Part shown: piece after piece, positions 1 through 11,004 of the stretch | Layout: each line of letters opens with the position of its first letter | Numbering within the stretch: position 1 is the stretch's first letter | Source of the DNA: Circinella minor | Taxonomy: Eukaryota > Mucoromycota > Mucoromycetes > Mucorales > Lichtheimiaceae | DNA length: 64,000 nt | Direction: 5' to 3' | NCBI GenBank assembly: GCA_016758965.1 | Contig: JAEPRB010000006.1 | Coordinates: 1-64,000, forward strand | Translations under genes and position numbers: made by a program | The notes under the pieces: model-generated | The model's input: only the letters and a program-made list of their open reading frames with translations | Told to the model about the DNA's origin: nothing | Databases searched by the model: none

Positions 1-919
1 TCAAATAGTCGGGAAAAGAGTTTATTTCAATAAAAATGAAAGAGAGTGAACTAATTGTTATCTTGTTTGAAAGGAAGAAACTATCCTTTTTATACTAATT
101 ATTTAATTATCTAACTCCTTAATTCGATTCTTGTTCCAGGTGAAAGTGAATACAATTTCAGGTAAAAACGGATCTTGTTCCAGGTAAAATCGAATCTTAT
201 TGGTTATGGTTAAACTTAGTTATTACTGCTTGTAAAACGGTTGATGTTTATTTAGAATAATAATAATAATAATGATAATAAAGAGATGATATTGATTATA
301 TAAAGAGATGATAAGAATAAATAAATAAATAAAAATATAAGGGATATATAAAGAAAAAAAACTAAGAGAAAAAGGGATGTAACACTATAAAAGGTGCTTT
401 GCGGTACTCCTTGCGGTAGTTTGCATAGTTGTTTGTAGTAATGATTTTTATAAAATTATATATTACACTTGTTTTTGTATAGTATTATTGGAATATTTTT
501 TAAAAAAAATTATCGAATCATAAATTTATGTATAATATACATTTGATAATCAATAGCTTAATATTTAGTACTAATCTCTTAAATTTTGAGTTTTATCAGT
601 TCAGCAAATACGTTAATTATGAGATTACTTTTTTGAAAAATACTATCTCCCACATCCCTACTAAAAAAGAAAGTGACACACAATCACCAAAATCTTTAGA
701 AATAACCCTGCTTTTTTTTTATACTATTGTGATATACTCACCAGCTTTAAGGCTCTTACTATTATCAAATTAATTAGCTTCTAGAAAACACACACACAAA
801 TATAGATATAATTGGATACATCTACTATGAACTTTTCTATTATATGTAGACAAAGTATCCTATTAAGCAAATAGTTTGTTGGTTTTTCTTATATTTTTAT
901 ATTCCATTTTAAGAGCATA
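1..919. other. AT-rich intergenic DNA, no gene seen
   Basis: I see no coding region here. A short direct repeat, CTTGTTCCAGGT, occurs near 130 and 173, and a TATAAAA-like box lies near 388. Only short chance reading frames are present. Confidence 0.5.
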
Positions 920-921
920 TA

Positions 922-1733
922 CAGTAAGTATTCGCTAAACTGGTGCTCGCTAAACCGGTATTTCGCTAAACCGGTAGTATCTCTTAAATATTTTTTATAT
1001 ACTTAGTAAAATACCGGTGATTCGCTAAACCGGTATCCGGTGAGCTTTTTTAAATATTTACCGGGTTTATAATAGTATTATTTTCTCTTATATAATATAA
1101 TATCAGTTTTTTATTGATAACATTATTGACACGGCCTTCCTTTAACATCATCTCAGCTCTTCGCTTTGTTTTCAGTTGGCTACTTTGTTTCCATAGAAAT
1201 TGAAAATACACAAATCATTCTTCTTGCCGTCAAAAGAAACCTTCTCAACACCTTATTGATAACAATGTCTCTTTTTCACCAACTTCACACAGATGCTTTT
1301 TCTTCTTTCTTATCTGGGTATGTATGTATTTCTTTTCAACTTTGTCACGTACTTGTTTATTACCATTGTTGAGTACTGTATGTAATTATGTTGCTGATAC
1401 AATTCCTTTTTACTCATTTATTCAACCGCTAACCATGGTCCATATTTTAAACACACTTTGTTGTACATTCATTATTAATCCTGTCTCTGATTACTGTTAC
1501 TATTCGATTAATACTGTACACTAATATCATTTTTATCACCAAAATATTAGCTCATAATAGCATAGATACATTATATCAGCTATCATTTTTTTTATCTTAT
1601 CCGTACAGCTTAGTTATTTTTTCAGTATATTACATATTAGTACCAGCTGCGTTTCAATTCGTTAAACCGGTAATTCGCTAAACCGGTACAAACCCTCACA
1701 TATATTGAGTACCGGTTTAACGAATACTCACTG
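922..1733. mobile_element. Non-autonomous mariner-type TIR element (812 bp)
   Basis: Both ends carry the same inverted sequence, CAGTRAGTATTCGYTAAAC, followed by YGGT, and the element is flanked by the dinucleotide TA at 920-921 and 1734-1735, which is the classic Tc1/mariner target duplication. Inside each end the motif TTCGCTAAACCGGTA is repeated in direct or inverted order (near 930, 950, 963, 1020, 1655, 1674 and 1709). There is no transposase reading frame of useful length, so the element would depend on an enzyme encoded elsewhere. Ends and TA duplication are seen directly; membership of the mariner superfamily is inferred from the TA site and the CAGT terminus. Confidence 0.8.
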
Positions 1734-1735
1734 TA

Positions 1736-2930
1736 TGATGGGTCTCACGTGTAAGCGCCAATAATTTATCTTATTTCATTTTTCAAATCAATATCCAATT
1801 CTTTATTTGGTTATTTTGTGTTACTACGTATTTTTTTTTTATATAATTATAATCATTTTTGTGATATAGTAAAGTGAAGTACTTAAGTGAGTTCTATAGA
1901 AATATTTTAAATAAGTTCTGTTATTTCTTTTCTTGTAGACTTATCCTATAAGCATGTTCTAATAAAACAGTAGAATCTATGTTGATATTAATAAACTCAA
2001 GTAGACATATACGTACACTGCATTGCTCAACCATATAGTTAATAATCTATTGCTGTATTTATTGCTCTATAGTTTTATAACTTAAAACTCCTGACTTTTT
2101 TTCTTTCATTTTTTTTTTGTTGGTGTTTAAATGAACCCAAAATCAAAAATCATATTCATTTAGTATTACATTGCCTTTGGTCGGTAATCATTTGCAGGAG
2201 CAATTCTAAAAATAAAGTAGTAAGTTTGGAACTTGGAACCCTTAAATTTTCTAATTCTTCTTTAATTTTAATAACAAGAATAACTACCGTGCACTGCTGT
2301 AAGCTTATACATAAGGAATATAGTAGTTTGTTTGAACATTATTATTAGGTGCCATAAACTTTATCGAATATATATATCTATTTTAGTAGATTAAAATAGA
2401 TAGTCATTTCAACAATAGTTTCTTGTGTATATTAAGATTTTTACCTACTACGTATCACGTGGTTTGGTCTACCCAATTTTGGGAACTCCAATATGTATAT
2501 TTATATTTCTTGTCCAGCTAAAATGGTAAAAGCTTTAACAACTTTCTAAACTTTAACAATTATTTTTAATACGCTTATAAATGATAGTTAAAGTATAAAT
2601 TTACAATATATTGATTTGGTGTAAAGCTAAATTCTTTAGATATAAATGTAACTTATTGGCCATTACAAGTGACGTGCACCATTATACCTGACTTTTTTTT
2701 TATATGTTCAAACAAGGAAAATCACAAAAGAACTTTTCATCACGAAGTTTGAATGTAATCTCGATTTTTAAAACAAAAATCAAGATTATCAAATCATAAT
2801 TATGATAGACATCTTAATGGTGATAATGGTAAGAATTACATAAAATCGATTATAATCAAAAGGAATAATGATAATTTTCTGCAAATTCAAAACTCTAACC
2901 ACTCTTTAACACCATATTGAATCAGTAAGC
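1736..2930. other. Intergenic DNA, no gene seen
   Basis: AT-rich sequence with only short chance reading frames. I recognise no RNA gene, repeat boundary or coding exon. Confidence 0.45.
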
Positions 2931-2936
2931 ACGGAT

Positions 2937-3540
2937 GACGATTGATCTAGATCACCAAAATGAAGAAATTAATTTATATGTGAATACTCTAAATTTACAT
3001 GTCTTTCAACATGACAACCAGAAAAAGATACTGCACTAGTGATCGCATCCGATAATCTGTCTCTTTCAAAAGAGGATCTAAAGAGATGTATCATGTTTGC
3101 CACCTTAGCAAACTTTGAGCTAATTACCTTGATTCAAACACAGGAAAAGAATATCATTTTTTATGAAACAAATCAAAAAAATATTAATACGTAATATATT
3201 GGTGGATTGGACGGGATCCAGTATTTTCCCCATTGTATGGTTGTAAGTTATATTCGTGGATCAAACCAGTTGGCGATTGGAAACTTTCGTTGGAAAACTC
3301 AGAAACAAACACACTCTCTACTTCTACTTCGGCAGCAAATCAAAACAGTATTCTATACCATATCATCAAGACATCACCATTTAACAAGCATTTATCAGAT
3401 ACAAAATATGTTGAACTGGTTTAATTTCATTACCAATATGATAAGATGTAAAGACTGGATGCCATCCACAATTTTTTTCTGGAGCAGTGATTATGGATCG
3501 ATTTTCAGCACTGTTGTTAAATGTCTTGGAACCCTATGAC
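2937..3540 (+). pseudogene. Decayed coding-like segment of unknown origin
   Basis: Several stretches read like protein but sit in different frames and are split by stops: one around 2939-3020 (acidic, rich in N and D), one around 3040-3185 (contains NLSLSKEDLKRCIMFATLAN) and one around 3207-3539. Base composition is less AT-skewed than the flanks, which also suggests former coding DNA. I do not recognise the family. It may belong with the relic that begins about 700 bp downstream. Confidence 0.3.
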
Positions 3541-3778
3541 AAGGTTACAAATTGTTGATGCTCATTTTGAAAAACAAAGAATTAAATCAACATTACACAA
3601 GTTGTTACCGTTTAGGTGATATTGTGACCAAGAGCCCAACCTTACTTAACAAGTCTTGAGTTGTACAAAAAGGCTCAGTCCATATAAATAGCTAGTTAAA
3701 GCAAATTAATCTATTTAATAAAATATATTCAACAAATATTCGTGTATTTATAAAATATTCAAAAGATATTGTCCGGTA

Positions 3779-4041
3779 ACGACGACGTAGGAAGTCGTCT
3801 ACAACATCACACAACAAAGGAGACCTTAACTGTGGATTAATTCTTTCTTTATTTAAATCGAAACATTATATTATGTATTATGAAATAATTAAAAAGGAAA
3901 ATATTGTCCAAGTCTATTCTTTATCTTCTTGAATGGGAAATTAAGAAATAAAATAAAATAAAAAAGAAATGAAGGGGGGGAAGGGACAACCAAGGCTCCC
4001 CTTTGTCGTGTAATGTTGTAGACGACTTGCTACGTCGTCGT
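3779..4041. mobile_element. Short inverted-repeat element (MITE-like, 263 bp)
   Basis: The ends are near-perfect inverted repeats of roughly 50 bp, with terminal sequence ACGACGACGTAG and internal TCGTCTACAACAT shared by both arms. TA dinucleotides flank it at 3777-3778 and 4042-4043. The centre is AT-rich and has no coding potential. The length of the arms relative to the whole means it can fold into a long hairpin. Classification as a Tc1/mariner-type MITE rests only on the TA duplication. Confidence 0.75.
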
Positions 4042-4045
4042 TACT

Positions 4046-4225
4046 GAACATTAGTTTGGACGGAAATGCGATAAAATTGTTCAAACATTTTTCTTGATGA
4101 CCAGTTGCCTTGTATCACAAGATTCTCGACGGTCACACCTAGTTGTGTTGCGAGCATGGTACCTAAATCTCGTGTCCCTGGAAGAAGTGCCCCAGGTGGA
4201 CGGCCAACAAACTTCTTAACTTGAT
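4046..4225 (-). pseudogene. Fragment resembling the C-terminus of a tyrosine recombinase
   Basis: The minus strand encodes about 60 codons without a stop, ending in a segment that reads GVTVENLVIQGNWSSRKMF then EQFYRIS. The arrangement 'GNWSS...F..FY' resembles the C-terminal Trp/His-Tyr region of DIRS- or Crypton-type tyrosine recombinases, where the final Tyr is the nucleophile. An in-frame stop lies just upstream and the rest of the enzyme is missing. The fragment abuts the 263-bp inverted-repeat element. Family assignment is an inference from a short motif; a profile search against tyrosine recombinases would decide it. Confidence 0.4.
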
Positions 4226-4257
4226 TAATATCTTTACTAATAAGCCGTGCTCAGCTC

Positions 4258-5757
4258 TTGTGGATCAAATCATTGTGGAAGAAACACCCTCACGTTGACC
4301 GCAGCAACGATTCTTTTTCCGCTATCACCCCCACCTTCAATGGAAACATTTCTCACAATGAAACCAAGTGGGGAAAATACCAACAAGAACAACACCAGCA
4401 GCCACAGCAATGCAACCAGTACATTCAGAAATTCATTACCATTATCCACAACTTCTTTTGACAATGACAACTCCAACGACTCCTGATCCAATCAATATAT
4501 CTCTTCATGGTTAATTTACAACATCAACATCCCCGATCTCTTTCGGACATACCAGCAACAAATATCCTCCTACCGACTCGACATTCAAGATCAAAACGAC
4601 TTGCAAGAAAGTTTGGTTCTTTCCGACATTCTTTTTCCTGGCACCAAATGAACACAGCATACGTAGCACCCAAGTACCAGATTTTTAACCTAGCGACACT
4701 ACACTCCCTATGTGATCACATTCTCAGTGATGTGATGGAAGCAACCGACTCTACAGAGAACAACCAACTCACAGATGACAAATTCATGATTATTACGCGA
4801 ATCATATATGGGATTGATGCCAAGGCGAAATCAATAAGAACATGTGCAGTGGGGGCTGTAAAATATCACCCAGGGCTGTAACTTTACAGCCCAGTTTTTA
4901 CAGCAACGGTGGTTGTAAGTTGGGCTGTCAAATTAAAACCATGGACATCAAGCTATAAAGTTACAGCACATATGAAAAAAGTTACAGTTTTTTTTTTTTC
5001 ACCATCGCTGCACTTGCTTTAAGGGAAGCCAAACTAGATTTCCTATCCCTTTCCACTCGCATGACTGGAAACAAAGCTGGTGTTGTGGAAAGAATTGTTA
5101 ATCTGTAAGTTGTTAGTAAAAGAGAAGTCATAAGAAAGCGCGTTTTTGAATTGTTACTCATTTATCAATTTTTTCTTTTTTTTTATGATAGCCTGACCAA
5201 GCTATTAGGAAATTGACTGCTGAATTTGGGACAAAATCGGTAAAGTTGAACTACAAACCATGCACTATGATGCACTCACTCTCTAAAATTATTGTCCACT
5301 AAGACCGAAATGTAAGCACTACGATGGACGGCCAACAAATAATCATCTGAAGAAGGGTCTGATATTCGACCCGACGGAATGATCTCCACACAGAAGATGT
5401 GCAGCATGATTTTGGTTATCCTGTTGGTTTTGGTGAGGTTAAGCCTGGAAATAGTTTCACAACAAAAAAAAAACACTCTGTTCGCATGGACATTCTTCGC
5501 CTGGGAATCGTATCAAAAAGGGGCAATCGACAAATAGCATTTGCGTGGTTGCCTCACGTTTATGATCAATGGCTTCTATATCTCTTTCTTCGTTACGTAT
5601 CCGTAAGCAGCACAAATACTTGTATACGATGACCGAAATGGATGCTATGACTGTTACCTTTTCCCTGTCAGAGCTTCACTCGTTCGCTTCTCTCAAGAAC
5701 CTTGATATGTTGTACCAACATTGGTCACTGCTTTTGGAACCATTGCAATGCTACTGA
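4258..5757 (+). pseudogene. Frameshifted relic of a repeated zygomycete-type gene
   Basis: Protein-like segments run across this span in changing frames: a Gln/Asn-rich part (4258-4461), a longer part at 4507-4850, a part after the inserted element at 5017-5105 that ends at a GTAAGT-like donor and resembles a SAP-type helix pair (TGNKAGVVERIVNL), then 5405-5630 (contains YPVGFGEVKPGNS and HSVRMDILRLG) and 5569-5757 (contains ASLKNLDMLYQHW). The order and style fit a large hypothetical-protein family that I recall as abundant in Mucorales genomes, but I cannot verify this. Stops, frame changes and an insertion show that it is not functional. Confidence 0.45.
4848..5016. mobile_element. Small inverted-repeat insertion with TTACAGCCC repeats
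   Basis: The segment starts GTGCAGTGGGGGCTGTAA and ends with an inverse counterpart, CACCATCGCTGCAC. Inside, GGGCTGTAAC and TTTACAGCCC form a tight hairpin and related GCTGTAA/TTACAG words recur about six times. It interrupts the coding-like relic: protein-like sequence stops at its left edge and resumes at its right edge. No clear target duplication is visible. Confidence 0.5.
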
Positions 5758-5759
5758 CG

Positions 5760-6290
5760 TTACTCCCAATAATGCTGGATTAACGAGTTGTTGATGACGG
5801 TTTTATGGTTCCCATCTCCTAATTTTATGCTCTTATTGACAAGTCTCGCAACAAAGCTTGTGATATATCATCACAATATTAAAATACCCATTTATCCCAT
5901 CCTCCTCGGTAGTATAGTCTTTATTTCGCCCCATATCACTCTACAACACATGATATAAATAAAAAAAACCACATTTTTATGGATCTGATGACAATATAGT
6001 GCAAATCATAGAGAGGGTAAAAGAGGACGGGAGTTAGGATAAAAAAATGATGGGTAAGAGGTGGTGTTTATAGCTAGTGGTTATAGCTGGTGGAAAAGAC
6101 GGTGACTATGGTTGCTTAAATACCTTGATCAAAAAAAAAAAAAAAAAAGCCAAACAATCCAAGAAAAAAAACGCAACACTGGAACAGCAATGACAAAAGA
6201 AAAAACAACAACATGGTAAGGTTATAAGAACAATAACTAACCATTATTGAAAGTTTTTATAGGATACGATGGACACCATGGAAAAGGACC
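5760..6290. other. Intergenic DNA, no gene seen
   Basis: No coding exon recognised. It includes a poly-A run near 6128 and purine-rich low-complexity DNA. It may contain the eroded 5' part of the transposase relic that follows, but I cannot trace it. Confidence 0.4.
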
Positions 6291-6292
6291 CT

Positions 6293-6600
6293 GAATTAAA
6301 ATGCTACTATCTGGTTAACAACACGCACCAACACATCAATCAAAAACCATTGAACTTTCTCTTACTGAACGTGGCTGTGTTTATCTCCCGCCGTACTTCT
6401 CCAGAACTGAATTCCCCCATTGAATAATTTTGGTCCAAGTTGAAGTATACGATCAAGAGGAAAGAACTGCGGGATGTGGACACATTCTTTTTAAGAATAT
6501 TGGAAGCTTACAATATGTTTACTCACAAGAGGATCTCCATGGATACCAACCGTCACTCTATCTTCTGCTTCGATGATTGTCTCCATGGTGCCCTTATTTA
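6293..6600 (+). pseudogene. IS630/Tc1-mariner-type DDE transposase relic (C-terminal part)
   Basis: The translated sequence contains YLPPYFS and then, one frame away, SPELNSPIE followed by a stop and FWSKLKYTIKR. This is a decayed version of the hallmark 'YLPPYSPELNPIEQFWSKLK' block around the last acidic residue of the DDE/DDD catalytic triad in IS630/Tc1 transposases. At least one frameshift (near 6398) and one in-frame TAA (between PIE and FWS) disrupt it, and the rest of the enzyme is not readable. It lies 4.5 kb from a mariner-type non-autonomous element, but I have no evidence that the two belong to one family. Confidence 0.8.
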
Positions 6601-6604
6601 GTGT

Positions 6605-7162
6605 AGTTTATTTATGTCATTTCTTTATTCCATTATTATTTTTTTGTTATTATCTTACCCAATATGTAAAATATTGTTTTGTTACCTTACCTTTGTTTTG
6701 CTCTCTACATTTGAACTCTACGACCCTAATTCTTACTTCTACGTAGAAAAAAAAAATCAAGGGGGGAAAATACCCCCTTCTTTTTATAACTTAATTCATT
6801 GGTTTACTTCAATTAAAGCACAGCGCAGGTGACATTGTTATAAAGTAAAAAGTATAAACTTATAGTAGTAATACAATTTGAAGAGGTTAATGATTATAAA
6901 TTAAATGCTAAAGAAGTACAACTGTCCATAATGGATCCAAACTTTTTCTATTGTTATTATCAGTTGTTTCACAACCAAACTCCGAGAAAGCACAGACCCC
7001 ATTAACAACCTCATTATTATTTTGAAACACATAACGACAGTGTGAACTTTTTCCCGAAGAAAATAAAGTGTGTGTGCCTGAAAACCAATTTTATTAATAA
7101 TAATAGCAAAAAAAAAAAAAAGAAAGAAATGACAACCTTCACACTTTCTCTTATCTACTTTT
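6605..7162. other. Intergenic DNA upstream of the Mpv17-family gene
   Basis: No gene seen. The last 100 bp contain a long poly-A run (near 7110) and would include the promoter of the gene starting at 7163. Confidence 0.4.
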
Positions 7163-7833
7163 ATGAATCGACTATTAACAAAATATCAGCAACACATCAC
7201 TGAACGACCATTAAGAACATATGCCATTCAATCAGGTAACTATCATTTCGGTTCCTTTTTTTTTTTTCTCACACCTTTTTACTAATCCAGAAGCTTTTTT
7301 TTTCTGGCCTTTTTTTTTTTTTTTTTTTGCTCCAACACTAATTGTTATTATTATTATGTAATTCAGGTACCATGTTCACCATTGGTGATTTAGTAGCACA
7401 ACAAGGCATAGAAAATAAAGGAAATAATCATGATTTTACTCGAACTTTTCGTATGGGAGTTTATGGTTGTTGTATTGGTGGACCTGTTGTTGGAAGTTGG
7501 CTTACTTTTCTTAATAATGCCGTTAAAATTCAACATCGTGTCAAAGGTAAATGATAATAACTTTTTTTTTTTTTTTTTAAAAAAAAAAGGCTTTTATAAT
7601 AATAACAAATAATAAATTATTTTAGGTGCATTGGTACGATTGGCGATTGACCAAGCTATTTTTCCACCTACGTTAAATGCTCTTTTTTTAACAAGTGTGA
7701 GTTTATTGGAAGGAAGAAATATAAATCAAATCAAAGAAAAATTTGAAACAGTAAGTTGGTGATACGTACCCCAAAATAAATAAATGATTCTTCTGCGTGT
7801 TTGTATAAGGTGGGGTATAAATGGATGATGGGG

Positions 7834-7864
<31 letters not shown>

Positions 7865-8118
7865 TGATTTATGCTGATAAAAATATTTTCTTTTAGAGTT
7901 ATTTGACAATGTTATCCAATTCATATCGAATATGGCCATTTGTGAATTTATTTACTTTTACAATGATTGCTGCACCTTTTAGACCTTTAACAAATAGTGT
8001 AGTAGCTATTGCATGGAATGCTTATTTATCTTATTTAAATCAAAATGCATTAAAACCTAATCTTGGTGATCATTTAATACAACAACAAGGACAAGGACAA
8101 GAAAAGATCCTGGTATAA
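7163..8118 (+). CDS. Mpv17/PMP22 family membrane protein
   Basis: A four-exon gene (7163-7235, 7367-7546, 7626-7750, 7897-8118) encoding about 199 residues. The protein begins MNRLLTKYQQHITERPL, typical of the Mpv17 start, has an early 'GDLVAQQ' block, and ends with the family signature: NSYRIWPFVNLFTF followed by APFRPLTNSVVAIAWNAYLS, matching the Mpv17 pattern of WP, NF-type and final 'W..YLS' residues. Four hydrophobic segments are expected. Relatives (Mpv17, PXMP2, yeast Sym1) sit in the inner mitochondrial or peroxisomal membrane and may form channels; which one this matches cannot be told here. All four exons join in frame with GT-AG introns. Intron 3 contains a (TA)n microsatellite at about 7836-7860. 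Confidence 0.9.
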
Positions 8119-8281
8119 CAAATTATATATTTATAGACAAAAGTGTTGGTTTAATCCAACTAATATATATCCTCCCCCCCTTCTTCTAAACATACATCTT
8201 CCCCCCCCCCAATCCGTCATCCTTCATTTTTAATTTGGAATTTTAACAAAAGAATATTTGTAAATTGAATAATACAATGTT

Positions 8282-9765
8282 TTAATTTTTTGTTATTGAT
8301 GTACGTTGTTTCTTGAATATAGGACTTGATTCAACTTGTCTGCTTTGTTGTTGTCTTTCATTGTTATTATTATTAGTTGAGCCTAAAAAAAAAAAAAAAA
8401 AATAGAAATATATTCCCAAAATCAACAACTTTTTTTTTTTTATAAAGATCCCCCTTTCATTTTTTTAAAAAACTTACTCATAGAAGTTCTTGGACGTTTA
8501 AAACGTCGTTTTGGTTCATAAATTTCAACCCAAAATGGGTTTGGTTTCATGGAACCATCAGGTCCTCTAAAAAATAAATCATTATTTATTTTGTTATAAT
8601 TTTTTTCATTGTTTTATTTTTTTTTATATATATAAAATAATAATACTTACACAACCATATCTGTACGTCTTAATTGAACGTTTGGAATTTGTTGAACAAT
8701 TTCTTTCATTGATGATCGATGTATATCATTAGGTACCTAGGGGAGGTTTTTTTTTTTTTTTTGAGGAGAGAGGGAGAGATAATTTAACAGTTAATTAATA
8801 ACCTTTTTCCCCATTGTTTTATTCTTTAAAAAAAAACAATTACCTTATTCAATGGTTTGGTGACTCCAGGGGTTCTTAATGGTGAAGAGGGTAATACTTT
8901 ATATCCACCAGTAGGTATATGTTTTTCTCGAGTAGGTGAAGATAATGATGCATTAGTAGAAATACGTCGATGTCGAATTGGAGATTGTATAGAAGTTGAT
9001 AATGATGAAGAGGAAGATGCTGGTGGAGGAGGTGGTGGTGGTGAAGGTAATGGTATTTCAGTTTCAGGTTTTTGACTATTTACATTATCATCATTATTTT
9101 TTATTGTCGTAGTTGAACGAGATTGTAATGATGTTGGTGGAGGTGGTGGGATTGGAATCGTTGTGGATGATTTTTTGGATGATTTAATAAAAGTATGAGT
9201 ATTATTAGTATTTCTTGCTGTAGTAGTAGATGGACGAGATAAGAAATTGGATGGAGGTATTGAAGATCTTGTGAGTGCTGTTGGTGTCATATTTGGTACC
9301 AAATTACCAAGCTATTAAATTAATTAATACATAGAATTGAATCAAATGGACTATTTCTATATAACTCTTACCTGTGCTTGAATTGCTTCAATGCGTTGTT
9401 CTAATGCATCCATACGAGTGCGTTGAATCCGACGACTATCATCATCCACCACTGATGGAATAGTAGCAGCAATAATAGTAGATTTCGGTGGTTTTTTCAT
9501 TGTTGTCGTTCTTGTAGTGTTATTTTTAGCAGGTGATGTCATTGTACTGTTATTTTTATATTTGTTATTGTCATCCAAAAGGGTATCTTCCTTGAGTTCA
9601 CGTAACATGACTTCCATTTCATTAATTCTTCGAAGTTTTTCGGCTCTTTCTTGAGTCATTGAATCATTATTCTTATCGTTATTATCATGATGGAATGATC
9701 TTTTCCGAGATTCTAAATTAAGATTGTATTATTCAGTATATATATATTTCCAGTTTCCTCAAATT

Positions 9766-9800
<35 letters not shown>

Positions 9801-10219
9801 CCTTTCACTGTTGTTGTTAAAGAAGAAGAAGCATATGAAGAAGAAGAGGATGATGATGATGATTTTCGTGGATATAACGTATTATATCGTACATTAGAAA
9901 TTTGTCGACGAGTATTATTATTATTAGGAGGACTAATAGAGGTATCCAAAGGTATTTGTTCTTCTTTTTCTTCATGTTCCTGATGTTGATTTAATGAATC
10001 GTGTTGTTGTTGTTGTTGGTGGTGTTGTTGTTCTTGTTTAAAACCCATTGTTTCAAAAAAACGATCAAATTCTACAGAAGCATATTGGGCGGTATTTTTG
10101 ACAGCATTACTAAAACTATTCCAAAAAGATGGTTGTTCCGAATTTGAATCAGGTATCGATGGTGGTGGTGGTGTTGTATTAGGTGACCGATGGAAACCAA
10201 ATCCGTCTGCTTTATTCAT
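8282..10219 (-). CDS. Unrecognised proline/serine-rich coiled-coil protein
   Basis: Six exons on the minus strand (10219-9802, 9712-9372, 9311-8844, 8736-8651, 8566-8478, 8382-8282) join in frame to about 500 residues. In order it has a Pro/Asn-rich N-terminus, a Phe-rich segment (SFWNSFSNAVKNTAQYA, about residues 31-47), poly-Gln and poly-Ser tracts, a charged helix probably forming a coiled coil (ERAEKLRRINEMEVMLREL), long proline runs, and a C-terminal block that looks most conserved-like: KEIVQQIPNVQLRRTDMV followed by FWVEIYEPKRRFKRPR. I do not recognise the family. The C-terminal block interrupted by two introns, all in frame, is good evidence that it is a real gene. It is divergent from the XRCC4-like gene, with about 330 bp between the two starts. 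Confidence 0.75.
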
Positions 10220-10546
10220 TTTTTTTTTTTTTTTAAATTTTCTCTCCTTTTTTTTTTTCCTTCTATTACTTTTATTTTTAAAATGGTTGAGTTATAAATG
10301 TATTCAATGAACAATAAAAAAAAAAAAGAAAAGAAGAAAAAGAAAGAGAAAGAGAAAAAGTATGTGTGGGAAAGAATAAAGGTAAATCAAAACAAAGGTT
10401 CCGAAAAAAAAAAAAAAAAGAGCGCGAATTTTTTTTAATTGTATGCGTTACTCCAAAAAAAAAAAAAAAAAAGGTTATATATCAGCATAAGAATATCATT
10501 TATTTATTCTTTGTTCTTTCTTTCTTAATAATATTCTTTATAACCA
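10220..10546. promoter_or_regulatory. Shared divergent promoter region
   Basis: This 327-bp stretch separates two divergent start codons and holds alternating poly-T and poly-A runs (10221-10234, 10245-10258, 10317-10327, 10405-10418, 10456-10472). Long dA:dT tracts commonly exclude nucleosomes in fungal promoters, so a shared open region is likely. No specific factor site was identified. Confidence 0.4.
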
Positions 10547-10704
10547 ATGGCTCACTATTTTTATCAAAGTGAACAAAAAGAAGACTCAATTAAATGGTAT
10601 ATTGATTGTGAATGGAATAATAACCTTGATTTTGAGTCAAATCCAATGGATCTTGATATATGTACTATTACTTTAAATAATGTAAACGATTATTGGACTA
10701 GTAT

Positions 10705-10744
<40 letters not shown>

Positions 10745-10972
10745 TATTCTCTTCCCTCATCTCATATAGACATTATTCTATATTTATTGACTTTTTAAAT
10801 AATATTAATACCTGAATAGTAACACGAAAAGATCTTGACAACTTTATTAATCCCAATGCCATCTTTAACAAGTTAAATCAAGTTGTAACTAAAGGTTTAC
10901 AAGGAGAAACTGACTTTGAAGGTCAAGAATTATCTTGGAAAATAAATCAAGAAAAGAATAAATGTGAAGTAA

Positions 10973-11004
<32 letters not shown>

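Noticed and set aside
8857..9075. Plus-strand frame rich in glycine and glutamate
   Set aside because: It is the antisense shadow of the proline/serine-rich exon of the minus-strand gene at 8282-10219.
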